52,137 bases of DNA from Prevotella sp. (GCA_016285245.1 JAEEQH010000022.1:1-52137), one strand, 5' to 3'; positions 25,746-35,943 are shown, counted from the stretch's first letter. Notes: a model not told the origin generated them from the letters alone. Program-made: numbers and translations.

Positions 25746-27867
25746 ACAGATCGTCCTCCATGTCGCCTGTTCCTTCGACACCGTAGACGCTCTTGGGAAC
25801 CAACTCCAGATAGTCAAGCATGAACTCGTTGTTGTTACCCTGCAGACCGTTACTTGCCACACGGAAGCGGATGTAGTGGTCCTTCGTGGCGTCGATGTAT
25901 GCCTGACAGAGGATCTTACGATAGCGTGCTACGTGGGTGATGAAGTAGGACATCGAGCTACCGTCATTGGGCCAGCTGAACAGGGCACGTCCGTCGAGGT
26001 AAGCACCGAGGTTCTTCAACAGCTTCTGGTCCTCAGCCTTCTCCTCATCGGTCATCTGGTCGTAGGCACTCAGATCACTCTTGAAACGGTCGCCAAGATA
26101 CATGGTCTCATCGTTGATGTTCTTCGTCATGTCAAGAGGTATACCCTGCGGCACACCGTCGAAATACACCTGCATCACACCACGCGTCGGCTCGGCAGCG
26201 AATCCGAGACGCAGCTGCCAGTCACCGCTGAACGGTACCGGCGGGATGCGGAATGTGAAGTCGTAGTCACCGAAGAGGTTCCACTCGTCACCCTGCCAAG
26301 AGTCAAAGGTAGAGTGAGGACGGCGTAATACGCAGTAACAGTTAGGATAGTTGAAAGACACACCATCCAGATACCCCGGCGGGAACCAGTAGTTACGTCC
26401 GTTCTTCGGCGTAGCAGCATCGTCGGGCACGTCTGTGGCGTCATCCTTGAACGTACCTTCATAGCGCAGGCTGTTGCCGATGACCTCGGGGAATACCGTC
26501 GAGAAGTCCATACGGATACGTACGTTCTGAATCGTATTCTGCACATCTTCGCTGAAGGCGAGGATGTCGTTCACATAGAAGTAGTGGCCATTCGGGCTGT
26601 CCTGTACGTACTCAGGATCGCTCGACGGGTCAATCCACTGTCCCTCAAACTGGAAGTCGTCGTCATAGCGGCGGTTGACGTAACGCTCCTCAGCAATGCT
26701 CGGGCCGATGTATTTCTTCACCGTCACCTTCTCTACCTTCATCATGGTGTGGGGCAGCAGCGTCATGTGCCAGTCGCAAGGATTCAGCATATCCTCATCG
26801 ACACCGACGGTCTTCACCTTCGTACTGGTCTGCACGACAGAACGGTAGTCCAGCGGTGTCAGGTCAGGCACAGAGGCCACGTATTTGTTCAGCACATGGT
26901 ACTGCATGAAACGGCGCAGCGGATTCACGGAGTCCGTCAAGTTCTCAAAGCTGTGGCCTGGTTTGTTGACATCCATAGGATAAACCGCGTCGTAAATTTC
27001 ACAGGCCTTGTCATATAGTGCGCGCAGGTCTCCCTTGGCAATGCCATACTTGGCACTCAGGATGGAGTCGGTGACTACGAAGATGGTATGTCCCAGAATC
27101 TTCTGGTCAGGCACCCAAGCCACCTCTGTCCACACATGGGAACGATAGCGGTACTTCTGGGTCTTGTCCTTGATTCTTGCCTCACGCTCATCCTTGTAGT
27201 CATAGTCCTCGATGCTCGTGATGTCATCATAGACACCTGTTGCCTGCAAGGCAGCGTAGTATGTGCTAATCTTCGGATTCTGCGCCAGCAGGTAGTCGAT
27301 GTATTTGTTGGACTTCTGAATAACAGCGTTGACAGGCTGCATGATACCATTCTCCACGGAGTCGTCCTTCAGATCGTTCATAACCTTTGCCTTGTCCTCG
27401 ATGTAGACAGACATGATGCTGTCTTCATCGACATGCCAGTACGGCGTGAGGGCACGGCCCAGCAGGTTACGGTTGGTCAGTGACTTACCATCCAGCATCT
27501 CGTACGTGTTGTACGTGTTCCTGATGAGATGGGTACGTGCGATGGTGTCGCAGTCGGCATCGGTAAGGTCAGCCAGACTGCTCATGCCACGCGACTTCAG
27601 GTATTCTTCTACGGCCTCGTTGGTGGGGGCGAAACAAGTGTATTCACCGTAGGTCGACAGCAGGTCGGTCAGTCCTGCACGTCCGATGATCTCGTAGAAC
27701 TCGCTGAACTGCGGACGGTTCTTCAGATAGTCGCTCATCATCTCGCCCGTGAAAGTGTAGAAGTTCTCACCATCGGGCTCGTCAGTACAGGACACTGTGC
27801 CCATGAAGCTCATGAGCCCCAAGAGCCCCAGGAAGCCCCATTTCTTTATCTTAGCTATTGTCTTCAT
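25744..27867 (-). CDS. Fasciclin-domain lipoprotein B with beta-sandwich tail
   Basis: A 707-residue predicted surface lipoprotein. The signal peptide reads MKTIAKIKKWGFLGLLGLMS then FMGTVSC; its hydrophobic core is a 9-nt repeat (see 27800-27838). A FAS1 domain occupies about 45-190 (FSEFYEIIGRAGLTDLLSTYGEYTCFAPTNEAVEEYL). A second FAS1-like stretch spans about 200-400, with RRFMQYHVLNKYVASVP. The last 250 residues, including GDWQLRLGFAAEPTRGVMQVYFDGVPQG and the closing NNEFMLDYLELVP, look like a galactose-binding-type beta-sandwich. That suggests carbohydrate binding, but this rests on pattern alone. It is the fourth gene of the operon, 18 nt after SusD of pair 1. Confidence 0.83.
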   Translation of the reverse strand: MKTIAKIKKWGFLGLLGLMSFMGTVSCTDEPDGENFYTFTGEMMSDYLKNRPQFSEFYEIIGRAGLTDLLSTYGEYTCFAPTNEAVEEYLKSRGMSSLADLTDADCDTIARTHLIRNTYNTYEMLDGKSLTNRNLLGRALTPYWHVDEDSIMSVYIEDKAKVMNDLKDDSVENGIMQPVNAVIQKSNKYIDYLLAQNPKISTYYAALQATGVYDDITSIEDYDYKDEREARIKDKTQKYRYRSHVWTEVAWVPDQKILGHTIFVVTDSILSAKYGIAKGDLRALYDKACEIYDAVYPMDVNKPGHSFENLTDSVNPLRRFMQYHVLNKYVASVPDLTPLDYRSVVQTSTKVKTVGVDEDMLNPCDWHMTLLPHTMMKVEKVTVKKYIGPSIAEERYVNRRYDDDFQFEGQWIDPSSDPEYVQDSPNGHYFYVNDILAFSEDVQNTIQNVRIRMDFSTVFPEVIGNSLRYEGTFKDDATDVPDDAATPKNGRNYWFPPGYLDGVSFNYPNCYCVLRRPHSTFDSWQGDEWNLFGDYDFTFRIPPVPFSGDWQLRLGFAAEPTRGVMQVYFDGVPQGIPLDMTKNINDETMYLGDRFKSDLSAYDQMTDEEKAEDQKLLKNLGAYLDGRALFSWPNDGSSMSYFITHVARYRKILCQAYIDATKDHYIRFRVASNGLQGNNNEFMLDYLELVPKSVYGVEGTGDMEDDL
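27800..27838 (-). repeat. 9-nt GGNCTNATG repeat forming a signal peptide core
   Basis: On the minus strand, units of the form GGGGCTCTT/GGGGCTCAT encode GFLGLLGLMSFMG in the lipoprotein signal of fasciclin B. The same 9-nt unit makes the signal of SusD pair 1 (29616-29652) and the noncoding stretch 50974-51025. Confidence 0.6.
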
Positions 27868-27885
27868 ATCGTTGTTCTCCTTTCT

Positions 27886-29676
27886 TTAATAGTTCTTCTT
27901 ATAGCTCTTGTCCTCACCACTGTCAAAGGCAGGATTCTGAACCAGGTTCTTGTTCACCTTGATCTCCTCGTAGTTATAAGGCCAGTAGATGGCATCCATC
28001 TTCTCGAGCTTGTTAGCAATCAGTGCCTGCGAGGTCTGAGCCTTACGCAGGGCAGCCTGAGCGAGGTCTGCGGTGCTACCGGTACGGCGGGAGATACGTA
28101 CGAGGTCGTACCAGCGCTTACCCTCGAACATCAGCTCACGCTGACGCTCCTTGTACACCAGCGTTTCCATGAGGCTCTTGGTGTTGTAGTCGCTGGCTAC
28201 CAGCGTATCTTTGAGCTGGGCCAAGGGCTGGCAGATAGAACGCTTGTTCACTGCATTCACCAGCGTAAAGGCCTCTGCCAGAATCGGTTTGTTGTAGGCT
28301 ACCACATCCTCTTCAGAGCCTTCCATCAGTTTCTGGCTCAGCGCCTCGGCCTTCATCAGCATGATGTCCGTCAGACGATAGACAATCCAGTTCGAGCCGT
28401 TCTGGTTCTGGGAATAACGTCCGGAATAGTCTGCCCTCGGGTTTGCCTCCGTTGTGGCATTGATGCTTACGTCAGTTGCCGTGTACTTGTTGATACACTT
28501 GTCGCCAGTACTGAAGTTCTCATACAGACGGGCGTCCAACTTCTTATTCTTAAGGTCGAAGACCACACGGTTCTGGGTCTCGTCGCGTTCCTCGAGCAGG
28601 AAGTCGGAAGGTGCCACAAGTCCTACACGAGCAGAGCTGTTACCATAGAAGGAATTGACGGCTCCATTTGCATACGAGCTGTTATTCGTAGCACGGCTGT
28701 CTTCGAACACAAGCTGGAAGATGATCTCCTGCATATAACGCGTAGCATTGTTATCATCGCCAAAGATGGTCGAATAAGCATTACCAAAGTTCTTACCGCT
28801 CGTCTGTGAGTCAATCAGGGGATAGCCGTTGGTACGTTCGAAAAGAGCAGTACCGCCAGAAGAGGCGTAATTACTGGACTTCTTACGGTTGTCCTCACCA
28901 ATCTGCTTCTTCGAAGCGATCACCAAGTCAGCATACTTGATGCAGTTGTCGTAGTCCTGCTTCCACAGGTACATCTCACAGAGCATGGCACGGATAGCAT
29001 CCTGGGTGATACGTCCCGTCTGGTAGATCGGTGTGTCCTCCGGATAGCGCTGGACGGCATCGTTCTCTACTGATTGCAAGCTGCTGATAAGCGAATCAAG
29101 CACAGCGTTGAATGGCGTGGCGGGCAGATCCATCTTCTGGCTGTCATCGGTATAGGCCTCTGTTGTGTATGGCACGTCTCGGAACGTACGTATCAGATAG
29201 AAGTATGCCAATGAGCGAAGTGCCACCACTTCAGCGATGTCAGCTTTCAGCTCACTCTGCGTGTAGGCGGGGTCTTTGTCTGCCACCTTCGGTGCATAGA
29301 GAATAACGGTGTTACAACGGTTGATGACGTCATAAAATCCGTCCCAGTTGGTGTAGGTGTTCTTGGCGTCGATGTTCTCCATGAGCACCTTCTCCAAGTC
29401 GCCATCGCTACTGATATTCTCACCGATATAGATATGATCGCTGCGGAACTCTCCCCACACCATCATACGCTTGATATTGGCATCGCTCTCCAGCGCCGAA
29501 TAACAGCCCGTGATGATAGAGTGTACGTCGCTCTTTTCTGTCCAGAACTTCTCCAGGATAATATCATTCTGGGGTTCCACTTCCAGGAAGTCCGTACAGC
29601 CGGTCAGTGTGAAGCCCATCAGCCCCACAAGGCCCATAAAGCCCAGTTTCTTTATCTTCATTATTTTCTTTTCCAT
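27886..29676 (-). CDS. susD: SusD/RagB-type glycan-binding lipoprotein (pair 1)
   Basis: A 596-residue surface lipoprotein. ATG 29676 is chosen because MEKKIMKIKKLGFMGLVGLM then leads to a lipobox (TLTGC) and a GGAGG-like tract lies just upstream. The open frame continues to 29769 but would overlap the SusC end. SusD features are CTDFLEVEPQNDIILEKFWTEKSDV at the N-terminus, the TPR helices (DGFYDVINRCNTVILYAPKVADKDP, VVALRSLAYFYLIRTFRDVPYTTEAY) and the C-terminal LVYKERQRELMFEGKRWYDLVRISRRTG. It pairs with the SusC gene ending 13 nt upstream. The C-terminus has the KVNKNLVQNPAFD segment usual for the family. The bound glycan is not known. Confidence 0.93.
   Translation of the reverse strand: MEKKIMKIKKLGFMGLVGLMGFTLTGCTDFLEVEPQNDIILEKFWTEKSDVHSIITGCYSALESDANIKRMMVWGEFRSDHIYIGENISSDGDLEKVLMENIDAKNTYTNWDGFYDVINRCNTVILYAPKVADKDPAYTQSELKADIAEVVALRSLAYFYLIRTFRDVPYTTEAYTDDSQKMDLPATPFNAVLDSLISSLQSVENDAVQRYPEDTPIYQTGRITQDAIRAMLCEMYLWKQDYDNCIKYADLVIASKKQIGEDNRKKSSNYASSGGTALFERTNGYPLIDSQTSGKNFGNAYSTIFGDDNNATRYMQEIIFQLVFEDSRATNNSSYANGAVNSFYGNSSARVGLVAPSDFLLEERDETQNRVVFDLKNKKLDARLYENFSTGDKCINKYTATDVSINATTEANPRADYSGRYSQNQNGSNWIVYRLTDIMLMKAEALSQKLMEGSEEDVVAYNKPILAEAFTLVNAVNKRSICQPLAQLKDTLVASDYNTKSLMETLVYKERQRELMFEGKRWYDLVRISRRTGSTADLAQAALRKAQTSQALIANKLEKMDAIYWPYNYEEIKVNKNLVQNPAFDSGEDKSYKKNY
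29616..29652 (-). repeat. 9-nt repeat forming the SusD signal peptide core
   Basis: The minus strand runs through GGGCTTTAT, GGGCCTTGT, GGGGCTGAT and GGGC, a 9-nt period encoding GFMGLVGLMG. It is the same family as 27800-27838 and 50974-51025. A period divisible by three keeps one reading frame. Confidence 0.6.
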
Positions 29677-29689
29677 AATCTTTCCTCCC

Positions 29690-32600
29690 TTAGAATTGAA
29701 CATTAATACCAACTGTGTACTGGTGAGGTGACGGCGTCGGGTTGTTATCGATGGCCGGTGCACCGGCATTGTTCGGCTCTACACCTGTATACTTAGTCAG
29801 TGTGAACACGTTCTGGGCATTAAGATAGAACGATACGCCGCTCAAGCCAATCCACTTCAGGTGCTTCTTGTCAAGCGAGTAGTTCAGACTGATGTAGTTC
29901 ATACGCAGGAAGGAGCCACTCTCCACATAGCGGTCGCTGACCAGCGTGTTGTAGTTGGACTGGTTACCATACATGGCACGGGGGATAGGCGTGATGTCGC
30001 CTTCCTTACGCCAGCGGTAGTTCACAGCCTCACTCTGGTTGTTGTTGCTAATCATTGCCTCAGCGTTCAGACGGGCCATGTTCATAATCTTATGACCTAT
30101 GCGGTAGACGAACTGAGTGCTCAGACGCCAGCGGTTGTAGTTGAACGTGAAGCCGAAGCCACCGAGCAACTTAGGCAGTGAGGAGCCCAGATAAACGATG
30201 TCAAGGGCGTTGATCTGACCGTCGTGGTTGATATCCTCGTAGATAACATCACCACCGCAGAAACGGTAGTTACGTCCCGAGGCATCAGTAGTGTAGTTGT
30301 ACATCATACGCAGGGGATCGCCCTGTGCGTCGAGCACCACCTCGCCATCCTTGTTCATCACCACCGGAGCGGTCTTGCCAGAGGCGAAGAACTCATTACG
30401 CTCCTCCTCGGTCATGTACTGCACTGTCGAATAGTTATACTGGTAGACACCCTTGTAACGGAAACCGTAGAGTGCACCCAGCGGGTTGTGCAGCTGCACG
30501 CGCTTCAGGGTCTCAGCATTGTTGTATCCGAAGGTCGAGTTTTCGTTGTTCAGCACGTACTCGTCCATCTCCAGGATCTCGTTGCGGTTGTTAGCAAAGT
30601 TGACGTTCATGTCCATCGAGAACTTACCGGCCTTAATCAGGCGGTTCGTGTTGATATAGAACTCCCAACCAGTGTTGCGCATCTTACCGGTGTTACGATA
30701 GGGCACGGTCTTGAAACCTGTGCTCGAGGGGATGCGGTAGTTAGACATCAGCTGGTCGGACACCGTCTCCTGATAGACCTCAAAGGTCAGCGTCAGACGG
30801 TCCTTCAGGAATCCCAGGTCGAAACCTAAGTTCTTCTTCACCGTCCACTGGCAGTTCAGGTCAGAGAGTCGGATGTTGTTGGGCTTCATGGCCGTCATGT
30901 CAATATATCCTCTTTCCTCACCATACTTAGACGTGTAGAGGAAGTCAGGAATGTTGGCGTTACCGATGTGTGCCCAGCTGGGACGAACGGCAAGCATGGA
31001 CAGCCACTTCTCCGTGGGTTTCATCCAGGGCTCGTCGCTGATGATCCATTTTCCTGAGATAGAGGGGTTGTAGATCCAACGGTGGTTCTTACCGAGCACC
31101 GTAGTACCGTCGGCACGTACGGTAAAGTCGGCAATGTAACGTCCTTTGTAAGCATAGTGTCCAGTGGCGGTGTACGACATACGGCGGTTAGGACCGTAGT
31201 TCGAGTTCATGCCGGTGATACGGCCGCCGCCCTTGGTGCTTGTGATACCCGAAGCAACACCCTGCTTGTCCTCGGACTGGCTGGTATTCATGCTGCTCGA
31301 CAGGTCGAAGAAGCCCATGAGCATGGCGGAGTGATCCTTGTTCTTGAACGCAGGAATCAGCGTCAGGTAGTGCTTCGTGTTGAACGAGACATTCTTGCTG
31401 GAGCTGTCCGAGGCATCGTTCACGCCATCGGCGATGGTCTTCGTCGTCAGCACCTGCGGGTAGTAACGCTCATTATAGGTATTGTTCGTATTCAGCGTCA
31501 CGCGGCCCTCATAGTTCAACTGCCAGTGATCCTCGTCGATACCGAGCAGATAGTACTTGATCTGCAGTTCCGGCGACATATCATAGGCACGGCGGATGCT
31601 CTTTGCCAGGTGGGCGACAGCCACGGGGTTGGCGTAGCCCTTCTGGTCGTTGTTGAACTCCGAGCTACCACTCTGCAGCATGGTGTAATAGGCATCCGTA
31701 TCCTCACCAGTAATGGGATTCTGCTCGTAGATGCTCATGTTAGGCATCTTCTTACGTGCGTTGTCCAGCAGACCACTGTAGTTCGAGTAGTTCTTCTGGT
31801 AAGACAGCGAGAAGTTCGTGCTGACACGAATACGGTCAGAAATCTTATAGTCCAAAGCCACACGGGTGGTGAAACGGTTATAGTTCGTCTTGATGGTCGT
31901 ACCGTTATCGTGCTCATAGCTACCACTGATACGGAAGGCGGCCTTCTCACCACCACCACTGACGTTCAGGTTGTGCTGCTGGCGCAGACCGAACTGCGTG
32001 ACGGCGTCCACCCAGTCCGTATTGTTATTGTACTGCTCATACTCCGAGAATGTCGGGTCGTAGTTCAACTCACGGATGTTTGAGGCTGCATCACTCTGCT
32101 GGGGGTTGAAGTAACTCTCCTTGAGCAGCATGGTGTAGTCGTCACCATTAAGCAGTTTGTATCCCTTGGGCTGGTAGGTACCCGTCACCTTCAGCGAGTA
32201 GGCCAGTCTGGGTTTGCCTCGCACACCACGCTTGGTGGTAATCTCGATGACACCGTTTGAACCGCGGGAACCGTAGATGGCAGCAGAAGCACCGTCTTTC
32301 AGCACGCGGATGTCAGCGATATCCTCAGGGTTGATACTCAGCAGCTCGGAGAACTTCTCGTTCAGGTCCTGTCCCGAAAGGTCACCCACGCTCAGGTCGT
32401 TACGCTCGTTACCGTCGACAACGATCAGCGGGTTGCCACTGGTGACGTTCGACATCGTCGACACACCACGCAGACGCATCGTGGAACCGGAACCAAGGTC
32501 ACCGGAGTTGGCAATAATGTCCAGACCGGCGATGTGTCCCTGCAGGGCCTCCTCGACTGAAGTGATGGCCAGACCCTCGAACTCTTTCATCGAGAGGCTC

Positions 32601-32995
32601 TGTGTAGCACTCGAGAGCTCACGCTCGGGGATGGGCAGACCGTTACCGTTGACACGCTTCTTCGACTTCACCGTCACCTCACGCAGTGTCGTTGCCGATG
32701 TCATGTGTACCTTATAGGTCGTGCGGTCGATGGCGAGCGATTGTGTCTTCAAGCCCACATAGCTGAAACGGATCTTGTCCTTGGGGTTCTTCACTTTCAT
32801 CGTGAAGTTACCGTTCAAGTCGGTAATAGCCGAGTTGATGATACGTCCGGTAGCGTCAATTTCACATACCGTAGCACCCATCAGCGGGCCCATGTCGTCG
32901 CTCACGGTACCATGAACCGACGTTATCGTCTGTGCGCTCAAGGCAGTGGTAGCCATCAGCGCCATCAGCAATATGATTGTTCTGAATATTCTCAT
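29690..32995 (-). CDS. susC: SusC/RagA-type TonB-dependent transporter (pair 1)
   Basis: A 1101-residue outer-membrane transporter. MRIFRTIILLMALMATTALSAQ is the signal peptide. Then comes the carboxypeptidase-D regulatory-like domain (about 25-105, VHGTVSDDMGPLMGATVCEID). The plug follows, with LSSATQSLSMKEFEGL, GSTMRLRGVSTMSNVTSGNPLIVVDGNE and AAIYGSRGSNGVIEITTKRG, the SusC hallmarks. The barrel ends QYTVGINVQF, with the terminal aromatic typical of BAM substrates. Together with the SusD gene 13 nt downstream it would import a glycan across the outer membrane. The two SusC proteins of this operon differ clearly throughout, so they are not a recent duplication and may carry different parts of one substrate. 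Confidence 0.95.
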   Translation of the reverse strand: MRIFRTIILLMALMATTALSAQTITSVHGTVSDDMGPLMGATVCEIDATGRIINSAITDLNGNFTMKVKNPKDKIRFSYVGLKTQSLAIDRTTYKVHMTSATTLREVTVKSKKRVNGNGLPIPERELSSATQSLSMKEFEGLAITSVEEALQGHIAGLDIIANSGDLGSGSTMRLRGVSTMSNVTSGNPLIVVDGNERNDLSVGDLSGQDLNEKFSELLSINPEDIADIRVLKDGASAAIYGSRGSNGVIEITTKRGVRGKPRLAYSLKVTGTYQPKGYKLLNGDDYTMLLKESYFNPQQSDAASNIRELNYDPTFSEYEQYNNNTDWVDAVTQFGLRQQHNLNVSGGGEKAAFRISGSYEHDNGTTIKTNYNRFTTRVALDYKISDRIRVSTNFSLSYQKNYSNYSGLLDNARKKMPNMSIYEQNPITGEDTDAYYTMLQSGSSEFNNDQKGYANPVAVAHLAKSIRRAYDMSPELQIKYYLLGIDEDHWQLNYEGRVTLNTNNTYNERYYPQVLTTKTIADGVNDASDSSSKNVSFNTKHYLTLIPAFKNKDHSAMLMGFFDLSSSMNTSQSEDKQGVASGITSTKGGGRITGMNSNYGPNRRMSYTATGHYAYKGRYIADFTVRADGTTVLGKNHRWIYNPSISGKWIISDEPWMKPTEKWLSMLAVRPSWAHIGNANIPDFLYTSKYGEERGYIDMTAMKPNNIRLSDLNCQWTVKKNLGFDLGFLKDRLTLTFEVYQETVSDQLMSNYRIPSSTGFKTVPYRNTGKMRNTGWEFYINTNRLIKAGKFSMDMNVNFANNRNEILEMDEYVLNNENSTFGYNNAETLKRVQLHNPLGALYGFRYKGVYQYNYSTVQYMTEEERNEFFASGKTAPVVMNKDGEVVLDAQGDPLRMMYNYTTDASGRNYRFCGGDVIYEDINHDGQINALDIVYLGSSLPKLLGGFGFTFNYNRWRLSTQFVYRIGHKIMNMARLNAEAMISNNNQSEAVNYRWRKEGDITPIPRAMYGNQSNYNTLVSDRYVESGSFLRMNYISLNYSLDKKHLKWIGLSGVSFYLNAQNVFTLTKYTGVEPNNAGAPAIDNNPTPSPHQYTVGINVQF

Positions 32996-33009
32996 ACCTT
33001 AGTTCCTCC

Positions 33010-35820
33010 CTAATCCTTTTGAAGTTCGTTTAGAATTTCGTTTTTCCAGAGCGTCGTCTTGTTCACCAGCGGTGACAACAGCGGACTGTCAATCTGATGC
33101 ACCACGGCATCGGACGACGAATAGATGGTTGCCGTTGCAGGAGACTCAGCACCCTTAATCCAATACTCACGGCAGATGAGGTTGTACAAGCCATTGTCCT
33201 GAATGACGTGATGCGTCTGGTTCATGGCGTCAGTAGCCGTCAGATGACCTTTGTTGAAGTCCACGGTAATGGGATAGAATCGGCTGGTCTTCGGGTTGCG
33301 GGTCATCGACTCAAAGGCATTCACATAAACAGGTACACGCTTGACTGTCTCACCATTCTCCTCAATATCCTCGTACACATCGGGAGCCATGTTGATGGCA
33401 ACGGAGTGGTCCTGGATATGATAACGAACGAAGTTCAGGATAACGTTCTTGATGGCGTTCTTAACCTTGGTATTGAAAGCAGGATTATATGCGGTGGAGT
33501 CAGGGATATTCAGCTCCTGACACAGCTGCCTGTAGCGCTCTGCCAGTTCTAAGGTCTCCTCATCGTCCTTGCCGTCACCTTCTTCCTTGACGCCAATCAT
33601 ACGGTAGTCGTCCCATGTGGGCAGCACGCCGTCGTTGATCAGTTCACGGATGCTCTCATTCGTGGGAACATAAATGGTGTAGTTGTAGTTATCCATCAGC
33701 GTAACGTTTCTGTTACCCTGGCTGCCCATAGCAGCAGAACTGCCGTGCAGCGAAGTAGCCATCAGGGCTGCATCGTCATCGGCAATAAGGTCGTAGAACT
33801 CAGAGAACTCCGCGTTGTTTCTCAGCGTCGTGTAGACACTGTTCTGAGCCGTCAGCGGCATCTGCTCGTTCAACTGATAGGACTTACCGTTCTTCTTCGT
33901 GAAGATCTCGTTCTGGTTGACAACGAGCGGCTTGTGGTTCTTCTCCATCTGCCAGCCACCTTCGAATATCAGCTGACCATTCTCACGTGTAACACGAATC
34001 AGCGAACCGCCCTTCGTCTTATAATACTCATGGCCGTCTTCCACGTCACCGACAATAATCAGGTCGTTGGCCAGTCTCTTCAGACGGTCCTGAATAACGG
34101 CCTTCGACACCGAAGTCTGTGTACGCTGGCCGAGGGTGATGTTACCATCCTCGTCGACAATGGTATTATAGCGGTAGGCCTGCACACGCTCGTCGATGGA
34201 CTTACGCTTGTCATAGTAGAACTGGAGCACCGACGGAGCATCCATGCCGGTCTCACGGTCTTCCTGTCCATAGAAAGCCGGATCGACATACCACAGCATG
34301 GCGTCATTCGTCGGCAGCAGCAGGCTGTAGTATGAATCCATAGAGAGCAGGTACGGCAGGTAGTTGAACGGGAAGTTGTAGCGCGACGGAGCGGTCTCGG
34401 CGCCCGAGAGGGCCCAGTAGATGACGTTCATCGTCTTCTCATGAGCCAGGGCGGGATAGATAACCGAGGCGTACTCTGCCGGTGTGAACACCTTGTTCGT
34501 CAGGTAAATCAGACCGTTACAGCCCATGTAACACTCAGCTACATCCTGGGGAGTGATTCCCAGCTGCTCCATGGCGTCGTTGAGCACGAGGTCGAACTTC
34601 GACGGGAAAGCGCTGGTGAAGCGCTCAAGCATATTCACGTTGATGAGCTTGGCGATGGTGGCATCGGGGATGCTGTCCCACTCCTTGTAGTTGTCCTGCA
34701 GGTCACGTCCCTCGTTGTTCCACCAATCGTTCAGGGCCTCGTCCGTCGGCACGATCATCACACCGCAGTCGTAGTGGAGGTCATAGCTCATGGAGTTGTT
34801 GTACATATACTGGTTCCATCCCGGATCGAACTTCAGCAGTGCGGTGACGTTGTCAGTCTTACCGTCGGGGTCTACCTCAAGCGAGTTGCCACCGGCCGAA
34901 CGCGAGCTGAAATAGCGCAGCACGTAGACAGAATCCTCAGTATTGTACAGACGGTTAAACTCCTTCGTGGCGGCATCATTATAATAAGGTGCCGAGAAAC
35001 GGTCGAGCAGCGACGACCACATCTGTGTCTGCGGGTTCGTACGGATAATCTCGGCCATGTTCGGCGACGACTCGATGACGCCGTTCACCTTGTGGATGTA
35101 ACCATTCTTACAGGTGATGTCGCGCTCCACAATCTCCTTACCGTTCACCCAGGCAGCAGTGATGTTGTCGGACTTGTGGTTGGAGATGACCTGCATATCC
35201 GTGCTTGTCATGGAATTGAACTTCATGAAGGCGGGCAGCAGGTGGATCATCGGGGGAATCGTAGCATCCTTCAGCACACGGATGCTCTTGCCAGCGTCCT
35301 TGTACTTCTTCCAGAACACCGTCTTCGGCATCTTGTCGGGTGTAACGATCTCCACGGAGTCATAGACACTCGTGGCCGTTTCGCGGCGCATACACATTCC
35401 CTCCTTCGGGGGATTGCCGCTGACATTCGACAGCAACTCCACCAGATAGGCGTTGTTCACCATCGAGTTGTTCAACAACAGTTTCTTCTGTGCCAACGAC
35501 AGCTGGTCGTAGCTGCGGACACCCCACGCGTTGTTTTTGTACCACTCGTTGTAGGCGGAGTCGTTGGCAACAAACAGCGTCTTTGAACCCGTGTGGCTCA
35601 GCACTTCGTGCTGGCCCAGGTCGTCGATCAGTCGCAACATGGTCGTGTAGTTGCCCTCGTCCTGCAGACGCTCATAGATGGAGTTGCCCAGCCATGATGG
35701 CTGACCTGTCAGCAGAAGGTCGTCATCCTTACACGACTGTAGAACCCAGGCACCCATGAGCAAGCCGCAAGCAGCGATGGCCACTCTACGTCCTTGTCTT
35801 ACGAATTGTCTCTGTTTCAT
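33010..35820 (-). CDS. Large fasciclin-domain lipoprotein C, first gene of the operon
   Basis: A 936-residue predicted surface lipoprotein. The signal region is MKQRQFVRQGRRVAIAACGL followed by LMGAWVLQSC, with lipidation at that Cys. About four FAS1-like units can be traced. The first (45-260) has MLRLIDDLGQHEVLSHTGSKTLFVANDSAYNEWY. The second (270-480) has YDCGVMIVPTDEALNDWW. The third (485-670) has YYSLLLPTNDAMLWY. The fourth (690-905) has FSEFYDLIADDDAALMATSL and YNYTIYVPTNESI. The phrase (F/L)xPTNxA recurs in each. The role is inferred to be extracellular substrate capture or adhesion. It leads the seven-gene operon. The upstream 160 bp hold no clear housekeeping promoter but do hold a duplicated 15-bp motif (35944-35981), so transcription may need a dedicated activator. 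Confidence 0.85.
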   Translation of the reverse strand: MKQRQFVRQGRRVAIAACGLLMGAWVLQSCKDDDLLLTGQPSWLGNSIYERLQDEGNYTTMLRLIDDLGQHEVLSHTGSKTLFVANDSAYNEWYKNNAWGVRSYDQLSLAQKKLLLNNSMVNNAYLVELLSNVSGNPPKEGMCMRRETATSVYDSVEIVTPDKMPKTVFWKKYKDAGKSIRVLKDATIPPMIHLLPAFMKFNSMTSTDMQVISNHKSDNITAAWVNGKEIVERDITCKNGYIHKVNGVIESSPNMAEIIRTNPQTQMWSSLLDRFSAPYYNDAATKEFNRLYNTEDSVYVLRYFSSRSAGGNSLEVDPDGKTDNVTALLKFDPGWNQYMYNNSMSYDLHYDCGVMIVPTDEALNDWWNNEGRDLQDNYKEWDSIPDATIAKLINVNMLERFTSAFPSKFDLVLNDAMEQLGITPQDVAECYMGCNGLIYLTNKVFTPAEYASVIYPALAHEKTMNVIYWALSGAETAPSRYNFPFNYLPYLLSMDSYYSLLLPTNDAMLWYVDPAFYGQEDRETGMDAPSVLQFYYDKRKSIDERVQAYRYNTIVDEDGNITLGQRTQTSVSKAVIQDRLKRLANDLIIVGDVEDGHEYYKTKGGSLIRVTRENGQLIFEGGWQMEKNHKPLVVNQNEIFTKKNGKSYQLNEQMPLTAQNSVYTTLRNNAEFSEFYDLIADDDAALMATSLHGSSAAMGSQGNRNVTLMDNYNYTIYVPTNESIRELINDGVLPTWDDYRMIGVKEEGDGKDDEETLELAERYRQLCQELNIPDSTAYNPAFNTKVKNAIKNVILNFVRYHIQDHSVAINMAPDVYEDIEENGETVKRVPVYVNAFESMTRNPKTSRFYPITVDFNKGHLTATDAMNQTHHVIQDNGLYNLICREYWIKGAESPATATIYSSSDAVVHQIDSPLLSPLVNKTTLWKNEILNELQKD

Positions 35821-35943
35821 ACGTTTCAGGTTTTATTTGTTTATTTGTTAATATATTGATTTTTGCAGATGTTTCTATTTCCGGTGGCCAGACCTCTCAA
35901 GAGTGGGTCCAGCGTTGTCCTTCGCGTCTCTTATGTTCTAGTG

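Noticed and set aside
29677..29769. Extended N-terminus of SusD pair 1 from 29769
   Set aside because: It would overlap the SusC coding end by 80 nt and bury the lipoprotein signal peptide; ATG 29676 has both a signal peptide and a purine-rich site upstream.
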